A DNA stretch of 64,000 nt from Prevotella melaninogenica (GTDB lineage: Bacteria > Bacteroidota > Bacteroidia > Bacteroidales > Bacteroidaceae). Below are positions 19,148-27,597 of the stretch, piece after piece. The notes beneath the pieces are model-generated. The model saw nothing but the letters and a program-made list of their open reading frames with translations. It had not been told where the DNA came from and ran no database searches. Position numbers and translations under genes: made by a program. The DNA lies in contig NZ_AP018050.1 of NCBI RefSeq assembly GCF_003609775.1, positions 434,001 through 498,000 of the forward strand. Reading direction: 5' to 3'. Every line of letters starts with the position of its first letter. The stretch's first letter is position 1.

Positions 19148-19449
19148 TGATCAACTATTTTAAAAGTTTTATTTTCGAATACTGCATATAAAGTTTGTCT
19201 ACCATCACGTGTGATTTTCCAAATTTCAGTTCCATCTTTAATAGAAACTCCAAGACCTCTTGGTATTGTAAATTCTGGCACCTCAATTCTTCCTTTTATT
19301 CCAGCTGTAAAACTATGTGAAGTGAAAGGATAATCCTAATCATCAAAAGTACCACCTTTGGGGATAACAATATTTTCAGGAATATCTTTTGATTTGAATC
19401 TTATGACCACACAACTATTTTTTGAAAGATGCAACTTAATGTCCTTGTT
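19144..19449 (-). pseudogene. Decayed toxin-tip relic 2
   Basis: The frame runs from the stop of the 19450 gene: KDIKLHLSKNSCVVIRFKSK, then PENIVIPKGGTFDD*DYPFT, SHSFTAGIKGRIEVPEFTIP, and IKDGTEIWKITRDGRQTLYA, ending …KIVDQ*. A single in-frame TAG interrupts it. The stop TGA overlaps the ATG of the next gene. It is the best preserved of the four relics, about 95 residues. No toxin family was recognised. Confidence 0.6.
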
Positions 19450-19938
19450 TTACTCCTCTACCAACCATACCCCATCTTTCTTAATATAAACAATTGGCTC
19501 TACATCAAATTTGAAGCCCTTTATTGGAGTACGTTCCTCCCAAATGTCAGTTACTTCATTCACAAAAAGTTCATAAGGTAAATGAATTCTTCTATCATCA
19601 TAAAAATGTAATCCTATTTTTTTCTTTGTCTCTAATTCAGGAGATAATATAATGTCATTATTTTTTAAAATGATATTTTCTAAATAATACTTTCCATCCT
19701 GATAGTTACAATAATTCTCCCTCTGAAAAGCACTTTGTATCTGTTCAGCGGACAGAGTTATGAAAACTTTATCTGATAAAAACTCATTTGTTTTGCAATT
19801 TTCATATCTTTTGAATCCAATACTCAATAGACTTTCTTTAAAAGAGGTTTGAAGACGATATAAGTTTTCTTCTACTTTCCAAAACCGACATTCTATACCT
19901 TTAAAAAAGGCATAGTTATCATTTTTTATTTTCAACAT
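19450..19938 (-). CDS. Orphan immunity-like protein, paralogue 3
   Basis: 162 residues, ending VTDIWEERTPIKGFKFDVEP, then IVYIKKDGVWLVEE. Its central part (LSPELETKKKIGLHFYDDRRIHLPYELFVNE) resembles paralogue 2 (DDSRIEVPYEEF), showing the two are closer to each other there. It is preceded within 7 nt by relic 3. The whole row of genes is AT-rich compared with the flanking housekeeping genes, consistent with transferred DNA. Confidence 0.65.
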   Translation of the reverse strand: MLKIKNDNYAFFKGIECRFWKVEENLYRLQTSFKESLLSIGFKRYENCKTNEFLSDKVFITLSAEQIQSAFQRENYCNYQDGKYYLENIILKNNDIILSPELETKKKIGLHFYDDRRIHLPYELFVNEVTDIWEERTPIKGFKFDVEPIVYIKKDGVWLVEE

Positions 19939-19944
19939 AACACA

Positions 19945-20030
19945 TCATTTTATGATAATAAGATTTTCATCTTCTTTACTGTTGATTGCCCTTAAAATTT
20001 CTTTGCCATCATTAGACACCTCTCAGGTAG
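19945..20030 (-). pseudogene. Toxin-tip relic 3 (last 25 codons)
   Basis: The minus-strand frame EVSNDGKEILRAINSKEDEN…IIIK* aligns with the ends of relics 1, 2 and 4 (F.DG.E..RAI…IIK*). It is cut on its 5' side by a ~110-bp repeat at 20031. Confidence 0.5.
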
Positions 20031-20141
20031 ATTCAAGTACCAAGTGCGAATTTACTTAATCTTTTTGTTAAAAACAAATTCTGGGGGTCTACATTTCAAT
20101 TTTTATCTTTATCCTGTGATTTCGATACTTCAATTGAAATC
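20031..20141. repeat. ~110-bp direct repeat, copy 1
   Basis: Nearly identical to 20958-21069. Both begin ggtagattcaagtaccaagt and end gatttcgatacttcaattg. Both sit exactly at the 5' break of a toxin-tip relic. The phrase read as SSTKCEFT* resembles the IS30 transposase C-terminus in this window (NPKCEFFKHVL), so this may be the tail of a degraded IS30-like element. Confidence 0.7.
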
Positions 20142-20358
20142 GACAATATTAATAGAGTTTGCTCCTTCTGACCTTATCGCGACAAGCGTTTGGTGCTGTC
20201 CTTAAAAGTGAGTAAGCTATTTTTAAGTAGACGGGTGGACAGGTGAACAAGTTGTTTGTAGACAGGGTAAATAAAAGACAGAGTAACAAATGAACATGTT
20301 TTAAGTGGACGAGTTAGTCAGTTGCTTGTCCACTTGTTAACGAGGCTTTAGGTATTTT

Positions 20359-20820
20359 TTAAAGCTCTACCAACCATACGCCATCTTTCTTAAGATAAAC
20401 AATTGGCTCTACATCAAATTCGAAACCCTCAATGGGGGTACGTTCTTCCCAAATGTCAGAAATTTCCTCTTCTATCGCCTCATATATTGGGTCATATCCG
20501 TGTCTTGGAAAATCTTTGAAATATTTCATTGCTTCTTCTAATGGACGAAGTATAAATTTGCCTTCTGAAGAATTTTCTACAAAGAAATTAAACCCCATAT
20601 ATTTAACAAAGGTTTTTGTATTAAAGGCGCTTGAAATCTCTTCTTTTGAAACATATTTATAGCTTATTATATTATTTTGTTGCAAGAAACCTATTTTGCT
20701 CAACTTTTCATATTGGCACTTTCTATCTATTAATTCAAACATATCAGGATTATCTGTTTTATAAAAATGATACTCTTGTGATAGATAGATAGCAAAATTT
20801 CCTCGTTTGTATGTTCTCAT
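20359..20820 (-). CDS. Orphan immunity-like protein, paralogue 4
   Basis: 153 residues, ending EISDIWEERTPIEGFEFDVE, then PIVYLKKDGVWLVEL, almost identical there to paralogues 1 and 3. The N-terminus MRTYKRGNFAIYLSQEYHFY is similar in style to paralogue 1. A short DNA identity across the C-terminal block makes homologous recombination between the four genes possible. Relic 4 ends 4 nt upstream. Between this gene and relic 3 lie 330 nt with one copy of the 110-bp repeat and low-complexity sequence. Function inferred as for the paralogues. Confidence 0.65.
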   Translation of the reverse strand: MRTYKRGNFAIYLSQEYHFYKTDNPDMFELIDRKCQYEKLSKIGFLQQNNIISYKYVSKEEISSAFNTKTFVKYMGFNFFVENSSEGKFILRPLEEAMKYFKDFPRHGYDPIYEAIEEEISDIWEERTPIEGFEFDVEPIVYLKKDGVWLVEL

Positions 20821-20824
20821 AAAA

Positions 20825-20957
20825 TTACTTTATAGATATAAATTTATTTTCTTTCTCGCTAAATATTGCTTTTAATATCTCTCTGCCATCGCTAAAAACT
20901 TCGTATAACTCTACTCCGTCATATAGTTCGGCATAAAATTGGTTTCTAAATTTAAAT
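20825..20957 (-). pseudogene. Toxin-tip relic 4 (last ~43 codons)
   Basis: The minus-strand frame QFKFRNQFYAELYDGVELYE, then VFSDGREILKAIFSEKEN…SIK*, matches the other relics at YDG.E, DGRE and the terminal IK*. The 5' side is cut by the second copy of the ~110-bp repeat. Confidence 0.5.
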
Positions 20958-21069
20958 TGGTAGATTCAAGTACCAAGTGCGAATTTACTTAATCTTTTTG
21001 TTAAAAACAAATTCTGGGGCTCTACATTTCAATTATTATCTTTATCCTGTGATTTCGATACTTCAATTG
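20958..21069. repeat. ~110-bp direct repeat, copy 2
   Basis: Second copy of 20031-20141, differing at only a few positions. After it the sequence passes into low-complexity spacer (21070-21290). Confidence 0.7.
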
Positions 21070-21295
21070 CTAACATGGTAAGTGGACAAGTCAACGAGTG
21101 GACAAGTGAACAAGTTGCTTGCGAAGATAGACAAAGTAACATAGGAACAAGTTTGTTTTTTATAACAAGTAACTTGTTCACTTGTCCACTCGTAAACTTG
21201 TTACTCGAAAGAACTTTGTTCCCATGTTACTTTGTCTTCAATTACCCTGTCTACAAGCAACTCGTTTACTTGTCCACTTGTTTACTCGTCCACTA

Positions 21296-21512
21296 TAAAT
21301 CTGTGCTTTCTCCGACCTTTAGGTCTCTGAGCGTTTCAGTGTGCAAAAAGGAAATCTGTTCTTTCTGTTCATCTGTGTCATCTGTGAGAGAATGCTGTGA
21401 TAGAGTAGCTATTTATTTTCTCACAGATAGCACAGATGAACAGAGTCCATAGGACGCACAGAAACCTAAAGGTTATGGATAACACAGAACGTTAAAACAC
21501 AAATCCAGCACA
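21296..21512. repeat. ~230-bp two-arm repeat, array 4
   Basis: An arm B (21296-21392) followed by an arm A (21418-21512), the same words as in array 2, surrounded by acttgtccactcg-type low-complexity spacer. Confidence 0.8.
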
Positions 21513-21665
21513 CACCTCGTTCACTTGCTAACTTGTTACCAAAAAGAACTTTGTTCATCTGTTACTCTGTCTTTTATTTACCCTGTCTACAAGCAACTCG
21601 TTTACTTGTCAACTTACCATGTTACTCTGTCTTTTATTATTCTGTCTTTTTTTGTTTCAAATATG

Positions 21666-21694
21666 TTGTAAATCTAAAAAAAACATTATCTTTG
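21666..21694 (+). promoter_or_regulatory. Promoter of the TPR protein gene
   Basis: TTG (21666-21668), an 18-bp spacer and TATCTTTG (21687-21694). It gives a ~120-nt leader before ATG 21819. Confidence 0.55.
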
Positions 21695-21818
21695 TCACGG
21701 AAATAGTTTTAGTTTTATGCTGACACTAAGGCTGTAATGCTTTGTCTGGCAGGAAACAACTACTAAGCTTGACTATGAGTTATCTTATTTTCGAACCTAA
21801 ATATTTATATTAAAAACT

Positions 21819-22445
21819 ATGAATCGTTATTTTCTTTTGGCAGTATCGCTATTCATGTTTCTAACGTTGACACCTTGTAATGCGCAACGCAATGAGAAAC
21901 TTTGCTGTGGTCATAAACCTGACCCAGCTGTAATCGAGTTACACAACCAGGCGGTAGACGCATATACATATCACTCGAACTCACCTGACTCTGTGAAGAA
22001 GGCGATGACCCTGCTTGATCGTGCTATCGAGAAGGACCCCGACTATCAGCTTGCTTACGCTCACAAGGCGGAATATCTCAAAAATCAAGGTGATTTGACA
22101 CAGGCGTTAGAGACCCTAAATGCTTATCTCAAGCGTAACCCAACAGAGCCTTACACACTTCTTGGTGCTGGTATGTTCTATGAGAAGTTGGGAAACAAGA
22201 AGGAAGCAATGGACTACTACAAGCGTGCTGAAGAAAACTTCAAGAGACTCTATGAGAAAGATAATGATAGTGCACACGAGATAAACCGATATTTTGCCAT
22301 CAGGTTAATGGAGGGACCTGAAAAGGCAAAGGCACTGTATGAGGCTGAGAGAGACCGACTTGCCTCAAACGAAGAGCGACGCAAAGTGAATGATGTCCTT
22401 GTGATGTCTATCCTTGAAACTCCACGTGAGCAGTTTTTAAAATGA
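21819..22445 (+). CDS. Secreted tetratricopeptide repeat protein
   Basis: 208 residues. A signal peptide (MNRYFLLAVSLFMFLTLTPC, possible lipobox at C20) is followed by TPR helices: SVKKAMTLLDRAIEKDPDYQ, LAYAHKAEYLKNQGDLTQAL, ETLNAYLKRNPTEPYTLLGA and FYEKLGNKKEAMDYYKRAE. TPRs mediate protein-protein contacts, here in the periplasm or at the inner face of the outer membrane. Length and composition fit a generic lipoprotein or periplasmic TPR protein. It stands alone between two repeat arrays with its own promoter, and no partner is evident. Confidence 0.8.
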   Translation: MNRYFLLAVSLFMFLTLTPCNAQRNEKLCCGHKPDPAVIELHNQAVDAYTYHSNSPDSVKKAMTLLDRAIEKDPDYQLAYAHKAEYLKNQGDLTQALETLNAYLKRNPTEPYTLLGAGMFYEKLGNKKEAMDYYKRAEENFKRLYEKDNDSAHEINRYFAIRLMEGPEKAKALYEAERDRLASNEERRKVNDVLVMSILETPREQFLK

Positions 22446-22562
22446 CAGAGTGAACGGGTAGACAGGTGACCGAGTTGCTTGTAGACAGGGTAAATAAAAG
22501 ACAAAGTAACAGAGGAACAAAGTTCTTTTTGGTAACAAGTTAGCAAGTAAACGAGTCGCTTG

Positions 22563-23012
22563 TCTGAATTTGTGTTTTAACGTTCTGTGTTATCAATAAC
22601 CTTTAGGTTTCTGTGTGTCCTATGGACTCTGTTCATCTGTGCTATCTGTGAGAAAATAAAGAAACAGCCACTCTATCAAAGCATTCTCTCACAGATGACA
22701 CAGAGGAACAGAAAGAACAGATTCCCTTTTTGCACACTGAAAGGCTCAGAGACCTAAAGGTCGGAGAACTCACAGAGTTATAGTTGACGAGTTGCTTGTG
22801 CTGAATTTGTGTTTTAAGGTTCTGTGTCATCCATAACCTTTAGGTTTCTGTGTGTCCTATGGACTCTGTTTATCTGTGCTATCTGTGAGAAAATAAAGAG
22901 CTACTCTATCAAAGCATTCTCTCACAGATGACACAGAGGAACAGAAAGAACAGATTTCCTTTTTGCACACTCAAACGCTCAGAGACCTAAAGGTCGGAGA
23001 AAGCACAGATTT
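22563..23012. repeat. ~230-bp two-arm repeat units, array 5 (reverse orientation)
   Basis: Two units in the opposite orientation to arrays 1-4, reading ataacctttaggtttctgtg…gctatctgtgagaaaat and then tctcacagatgacacagag…gacctaaaggtcgg. Period ~240 bp. Confidence 0.8.
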
Positions 23013-23358
23013 ATAGTTAACGAGTAAACAAGTGGACGAGTAAACGAACTGCTTGTAGACAGGGTATGTAAAGACAGAGTAACAGAGGAACAAAGTTCTT
23101 TTGAGTAACAAATTTACAAGTGGACAAGTTGACACGTGAACAAGTAAACGAGTTGACATGTTACTTGATAGATAAATAAAATAAACCAGTTGATAGCAAA
23201 CAAAGCATATAACTTGTTTACTTATCAACTGGTTTACTCGTTGACTAAAAACTTGTTAACTAAAAAACTTGTTAACTAAAAAACTTGTTCATCTGTTACT
23301 CTGTCTTTACATACCCTGTCTACAAGCAACTGGTTAACTCGTCCACCCGTTAACTCGT
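23013..23358. other. Low-complexity spacer
   Basis: A mosaic of short words (aacgagtaaacaagtggac, acttgttaactaaaaa, three tandem copies of ~17 bp at about 23245-23290). No gene is seen. This gap abuts the stop codon of the glycosidase gene. Confidence 0.5.
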
Positions 23359-25062
23359 CTACTTCGAAGCCCTCTTGACCATGAATGAACCTAACATGAA
23401 GGACTTTTTCTTATGGTTGTAAACCTTGAGAGAATACATACCATCGGACAAGGAGCCAATATATAACTGATTGTTTCTTAAGGATTTAGCACTCACGATG
23501 CGGAGGATAACACCCTGCAAAGAGAGGATTACGTAATGATCGGCATCCGTAAGCTTTGCTGATGCAGGGAGTGTAAGGTTTTGACCATCATTCTGTAACA
23601 ATACAGCATGAGTAGAAGGGAGGGTTGACGACTTCATATTCTCCTGCAAAGCAGGCGTCTCATGACCATAACGGTCCATACCCCTAACGGCAAAATAGAG
23701 GTTAGGATTGACGTTCTTCAGTCGGAGTGATTGACCAGTATAACGTGCGATGAGCAAGTTGCGAGCATCTTCTGTATCAACTGGATAGCTGTGACTGGCG
23801 TAAATATTATAATAAGGTGTGACTGCCTTCCATGCCAATGTCACCGACTTATCCTCTCGACGTTCTACCAACGAGGATTTGACTGGGTATGGAGTGGCTG
23901 CCGTTGACACAACACCCTGTATCGCAGGAGGGAGAGCAAGAACGGCATTAAATTGCTTCTCAAAGTCGTAAACACCCTGCTTATTAGCCGTGAGGAAGTA
24001 AGAACGGAAGTGAGCATGTCCCACTCCGAGGTCACGACTGACATACATCTGGCGAGTCAGTTCGCCCAACGTCCAATTACCCTCACGTGGATCGAGGAAG
24101 TAAGTACCTAAACCCGTCACAATCTCACGCTTATAAGCATTCTCCACCCAGTCGGCAACGAAGGGATAATAGTTATCGCCACGGAAGTATTGCATCGGAT
24201 AGAGCTGGTCCATCAGTCCTAATCTCATCCACTCCTGCGCCTCTTGTGAAACACGGTCGTGCGCATTGAAATTCTTTGAACTATAACGACTGAGGTCGGC
24301 ATGCTTACCGATTGGTGAGCACGACATCTTCACCCACGGTTTGATAGCTTTCACCTCGTCATGAATAGCACGAACAATGGCTGTGATATTGCTGCGACGC
24401 TCATCGGGCGTGTCGCCATCACGATAAGAAGGGCGTGGCCATCCGTCAGGGTAACGGATATAATCGAGGTTGATACCATCGACATCATACTTCCTTACAA
24501 TCTCTCCACAGATAGAGGCAAGATAAGGTGCAACTCTCGAATCGGCAGGGTCGAGATAAGAACCCGTTGAGAAGTTTCTAATTCGGAAACCCTTTTGCAT
24601 CAGTCTTCTACAGCCCAAAGAGCTCTTTGCACCCACCGGAATCGTCGCAATCCATGCGTGAATCTCCATGCCACGTTTGTGACACTCCTCCACGGCAAAG
24701 CTGAGTGGGTCGTAGCCATAGCCCGGTGCCCTACCCTCAACGCCAGTGATACACTGGTCCCATGGCTCAATATCCGACGGATAAATCGTTGCCGCACGCA
24801 CACGCGCCTGCAAGAGTACGGTGTTGATATTTGCCTTCTGATATTTATCGAGGATATCAATGAGTTCCTGCTTTTGCTGCTCAATACTCTCCTCCGACCG
24901 TGCATAGATCTTTGGCCAGTCAAGACTGGCAAGTGTCGTCAGCCACACGGCACGCGTCTCTCGCTTCGGCATCCGCTTCGTGAGATAGTCAGAAAGATTC
25001 GTCTGTGCTTGTGCAGTAATCGTTATTACGCAAAGGAGCGTAAATAAAAAAAGCTTCTTCAT
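23359..25062 (-). CDS. Family 10-like glycosyl hydrolase (GHL10/DUF187), secreted
   Basis: 567 residues with a signal peptide (MKKLFLFTLLCVITITAQAQ). The GHL10 TIM-barrel domain (about 33-370) opens with PKRETRAVWLTTLASLDWPK and has INTVLLQARVRAATIYPSDI, the strand HAWIATIP, and GINLDYIRYPDGWPRP with the conserved D-x-I-R-Y-P. A fibronectin-III-like stretch follows (about 390-470). The C-terminus GMYSLKVYNHKKKSFMLGSF resembles a T9SS type A sorting signal, suggesting export to the surface. The family acts on glycans, including peptidoglycan-type polymers; the substrate here is unknown. Monocistronic. Confidence 0.88.
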   Translation of the reverse strand: MKKLFLFTLLCVITITAQAQTNLSDYLTKRMPKRETRAVWLTTLASLDWPKIYARSEESIEQQKQELIDILDKYQKANINTVLLQARVRAATIYPSDIEPWDQCITGVEGRAPGYGYDPLSFAVEECHKRGMEIHAWIATIPVGAKSSLGCRRLMQKGFRIRNFSTGSYLDPADSRVAPYLASICGEIVRKYDVDGINLDYIRYPDGWPRPSYRDGDTPDERRSNITAIVRAIHDEVKAIKPWVKMSCSPIGKHADLSRYSSKNFNAHDRVSQEAQEWMRLGLMDQLYPMQYFRGDNYYPFVADWVENAYKREIVTGLGTYFLDPREGNWTLGELTRQMYVSRDLGVGHAHFRSYFLTANKQGVYDFEKQFNAVLALPPAIQGVVSTAATPYPVKSSLVERREDKSVTLAWKAVTPYYNIYASHSYPVDTEDARNLLIARYTGQSLRLKNVNPNLYFAVRGMDRYGHETPALQENMKSSTLPSTHAVLLQNDGQNLTLPASAKLTDADHYVILSLQGVILRIVSAKSLRNNQLYIGSLSDGMYSLKVYNHKKKSFMLGSFMVKRASK

Positions 25063-25551
25063 ATATGAATTAATAATGTACGTGAATTTGAGCGACTAAC
25101 TAACCTGATTTTAATGGGGTATAAGTATCTGAAAATTCAGTGATTAATGCAATTCTACCCCTTATCATGTGCTCTCTAAAGAACTACAAACAGAAACCAC
25201 AATAGTCACCGAGGACAAAATTACGAAATTATTTCGTATGGCAGACGACTTCTGTTCGTTTTTTAATATAATGTGACGAAATACACGTTAAAATTCACTC
25301 TAAAAAGAGGTTTATGAGAAATAAGGAGTCATAAAATCTGCTCTCTTCATTGAAATTACCCCTCTTTCGTTCCGATGAATATGCGGTTTTTCTCTCCTTG
25401 TGATCAAAGTCTCTTTGAAACTTTGCCACTTGAATTATTCGAATTTTCTTTACAAAACAAGCTGAAAAAAGTCCGATAACAAGGCTAAAAACGAGCCTCA
25501 GCAATACTCGCGTAAACTGTTCGTTATCAAGCGTTTGTGAAACTGCATTTC
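25063..25551. other. Non-coding gap upstream of the glycosidase
   Basis: A possible -7 box TAATTTTG lies on the minus strand at 25216-25223. Otherwise AT-rich; small open frames here lack family features and are not called. Confidence 0.35.
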
Positions 25552-25648
25552 AAAAGGTGCTTAGTAAGGGTTCAAAAGGGCGTTAGTAAGAACCTTAAAG
25601 GGCATCTTTTGCAAGCCAAAAGAGCATCTTTTAGAACCTTAAAGAGCA
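25552..25648 (-). repeat. 22-bp period array, copy 4 (reverse)
   Basis: Four 22-bp units plus gcacctttt read on the minus strand, with the left flank 'ttgtaaactatttttgcg' that also precedes copies 2, 3 and 5. Confidence 0.85.
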
Positions 25649-25770
25649 TGTACTGCGTTTGAAGTGCGCAAAAATAGTTTACAAATACAAATAAAGAAGA
25701 AAACAAAATCTACTATATTCATATTTCAATTTACCTTTTTCAATGATTTTCAAAGATTTACTCTAAAGAC

Positions 25771-25801
25771 TTGCAAGATTAAAACAAAAGAACTATCTTT
25801 G
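25771..25801 (+). promoter_or_regulatory. Strong Bacteroidetes-type promoter
   Basis: TTG (25771-25773), a 20-bp spacer and TATCTTTG (25794-25801). The start site would fall at about 25808, immediately before the hairpin at 25809. Confidence 0.65.
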
Positions 25802-25808
25802 TCGTGAC

Positions 25809-25861
25809 AGTTTCCACCACGCCTCTTTTGAATGCGTACCAGGGTGGAACTTTTGCTTTTA
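25809..25861 (+). ncRNA. Short structured leader or small RNA
   Basis: AGTTTCCACC (25809-25818) pairs with GGGTGGAACT (25842-25851), and inside it ACGC pairs with GCGT. The stem is followed by TTTGCTTTT. Directly downstream of a good promoter, this could be a ~55-nt RNA ending at an intrinsic terminator or an attenuator for the small ORFs at 26025-26659. No known RNA family was recognised. Confidence 0.45.
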
Positions 25862-26024
25862 TTACCCTTATGAGTAAGCAAATAGCTTGATAAAAGAACC
25901 AATAAATAATACATGGACTAAGAAACTATAGACCCTTCAACACATTCGACTGAATCGCTTAAAATACGAAGCGGTAAGAAAGCAGGCGCAATTTATAATA
26001 CAATCTAAAATTAAATTAACAAGA

Positions 26025-26066
26025 ATGACAAATCTAAAAACAGGAGAAGTCATAACCTTCAAATAA
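26025..26066 (+). CDS. Possible 13-codon mini-ORF A
   Basis: Encodes MTNLKTGEVITFK and ends 10 nt before the ATG at 26077. A similar mini-ORF (NLKTGRTITLK) precedes the next gene. It may be a leader peptide or the relic of the 3' end of a larger upstream protein. Confidence 0.35.
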   Translation: MTNLKTGEVITFK

Positions 26067-26076
26067 CACATGAGTT

Positions 26077-26346
26077 ATGAAACGTAGTAGATTATTATTA
26101 ATAATAATAAATTATATTTATCACGATAATATTTATTTGATGTCTCCAATTGTTGATTGGAATTTATTAGATGTGCTAAATAAAAATATTCGAAATAATT
26201 ATGAAAGAATTAGACCCATTTTGTTAAAATGGCAGGAAAATGGATATATAAAATTAATAGAAGATAACGAGATTGCTTTTTCTTTTATTCCAGAGAAATT
26301 ACCATCAAAAGAAAAACTAATAGAAGAGAGCCTGAATTTCAAATAA
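26077..26346 (+). CDS. Small hypothetical protein, tandem paralogue A
   Basis: 89 residues: MKRSRLLLIIINYIYHDNIY…IVDWNLLDVLNKNI…ERIRPILLKWQENGYIKLIE…AFSFIPEKLPSKEKLIEES. It aligns along its whole length with the gene at 26402 (…ERERILPVLKEWEQKGYLTLIYDEKIAF…AEKLPSKEKLIEES), which supports both as real. The pattern 'helix, xLxxWxxxGYIxLIxDxxIAF' resembles a small winged-helix fold or an immunity-like protein; neither is established. Strongly AT-rich. Confidence 0.55.
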   Translation: MKRSRLLLIIINYIYHDNIYLMSPIVDWNLLDVLNKNIRNNYERIRPILLKWQENGYIKLIEDNEIAFSFIPEKLPSKEKLIEESLNFK

Positions 26347-26361
26347 TGATTGATGAGAATG

Positions 26362-26400
26362 GTGAACTTGAAAACAGGTAGAACAATAACATTAAAATAA
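26362..26400 (+). CDS. Possible 12-codon mini-ORF B
   Basis: GTG start, encoding VNLKTGRTITLK, with the stop 1 nt before ATG 26402. It matches mini-ORF A in sequence and relative position, so the duplicated unit is [mini-ORF + small gene]. Confidence 0.35.
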   Translation: MNLKTGRTITLK

Positions 26401-26401
26401 T

Positions 26402-26659
26402 ATGAAGAGAATAAAAATTATTCGTGTATTGGCAACTTATATTTGTCATGATCCATTTGCATATAGCCCTATCTGGACATGGGATGGCTTTCCTCCAATT
26501 ATATATACAGAAAGGGAAAGAATACTTCCTGTATTAAAAGAATGGGAACAAAAAGGATATTTAACTTTAATATATGATGAGAAAATAGCCTTTATCCTTA
26601 ACGCAGAAAAATTACCATCAAAAGAAAAACTAATAGAAGAAAGTCGTAATATTAAATAA
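26402..26659 (+). CDS. Small hypothetical protein, tandem paralogue B
   Basis: 85 residues, the duplicate of 26077-26346. Conserved positions include YI.HD at about 13-16, SPI.W, ERI.P.L..W...GY..LI, IAF and the C-terminal block EKLPSKEKLIEES. The duplicates have diverged to roughly 45% identity by eye, so the duplication is old and both copies have kept their frames. Located between the leader RNA at 25809 and an IS30 relic. Function unknown. Confidence 0.55.
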   Translation: MKRIKIIRVLATYICHDPFAYSPIWTWDGFPPIIYTERERILPVLKEWEQKGYLTLIYDEKIAFILNAEKLPSKEKLIEESRNIK

Positions 26660-26801
26660 AGGATTGTAGAAGTAGAAAAGAAATTAACGAAGAAAGTATG
26701 GGACTTTGCCTATAGCTGCTTTATTTGTTCAAAGACAAATCATAGATAGAAGATAACCTGCATGTTGCATGGCATAATAGAATATCAAGGGGGAAAAGTG
26801 C

Positions 26802-27005
26802 AAAAAGCTGGCACGCACTGTAATACATTTGCCATCTCCATTCAAAGAGCATGTCAAGTCTATTACAACTGACAATGGAACTGAATTCGCTTGCTATGAA
26901 ATGATAGGCAAAAGCCTTGGTGTCACCATCTATTTTATAAAGAATGTCAATTTTTTCCTCATTCCAAATATTATCCTTACCTTTGTCTTAAGTTTATTGA
27001 CATAA
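26802..27005 (+). pseudogene. IS30-family transposase relic
   Basis: The frame KKLARTVIHLPSPFKEHVKS, then ITTDNGTEFACYEMIGKSLG and VTIYF, aligns with the DDE core of the IS30 transposases in this window (KTITTDNGPEFAAHKDITKYLGVPVYFADPY). Both ends are missing and the frame runs into unrelated sequence after VTIYF. Confidence 0.75.
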
Positions 27006-27059
27006 ACCTATGGTATTACTTGTCAATCCTAAATTATTATTTATATCGTAAATATTGCT

Positions 27060-27554
27060 ATGATAAAAAGATTTATGCTGCTCGTTGCAGCAATGGTAGT
27101 GAGCATTGGTGCATTTGCACAGTTTCAGGAGGGTAAGGGCTATTTAGGTGCTTCCCTGACAGGACTCGACTTACACTATAATGGTCAGGACGGCATGAAT
27201 ATTGGTGTGCAGGCAAAGGCGGGTTACTTCCCTTGGGATAACCTCATGGTACTTGCTACATTCGATGCGGCACACAATGGTTCTGAGGCTGTTGCCGACC
27301 ATATCAGCGTAGGTGTTGGTGGACGTTATTATATCACACAGAACGGACTCTACTTGGGTGCGGGTGTGAAGCTTCTCCATGCCAACCATAATTATAACGA
27401 CCTGATGCCGGGGGTTGAGGTGGGTTATGCCTTCTTCATCAACCGCTCGGTGACGATTGAACCTGCTATTTACTATGATCAGTCATTCAAGACACATAAC
27501 TATTCAACAGTGGGCTTGAAGGTTGGTCTCGGCATCTACCTCTTTGATGATTAA
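27060..27554 (+). CDS. Outer membrane β-barrel protein
   Basis: 164 residues with a signal peptide (MIKRFMLLVAAMVVSIGAFA). The mature part is alternating hydrophobic β-strands: KGYLGASLTGLDLHY, MNIGVQAKAGYFPW, MVLATFDAAHN, HISVGVGGRYYI, LYLGAGVKLLH, VEVGYAFFINRSVTIEPAIYYDQ, and the last strand LKVGLGIYLF ending near an aromatic residue. This is an eight-strand OmpA/OmpW-like porin-family barrel. A perfect -7 box TACCTTTG is at 26978-26985, with a weak upstream element. No enzymatic motif; probably structural or small-solute. Confidence 0.8.
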   Translation: MIKRFMLLVAAMVVSIGAFAQFQEGKGYLGASLTGLDLHYNGQDGMNIGVQAKAGYFPWDNLMVLATFDAAHNGSEAVADHISVGVGGRYYITQNGLYLGAGVKLLHANHNYNDLMPGVEVGYAFFINRSVTIEPAIYYDQSFKTHNYSTVGLKVGLGIYLFDD

Positions 27555-27597
27555 TCGAAGAGAAAAGATATATTTTTTGTAAGGACTGGCTGTCTTA

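Noticed and set aside
22642..23228. Open frames over the repeat arrays encoding SPTFRSLSV-type peptides
   Set aside because: They translate the two-arm repeat and low-complexity spacer; no leader, motif or conservation beyond the repeat itself.
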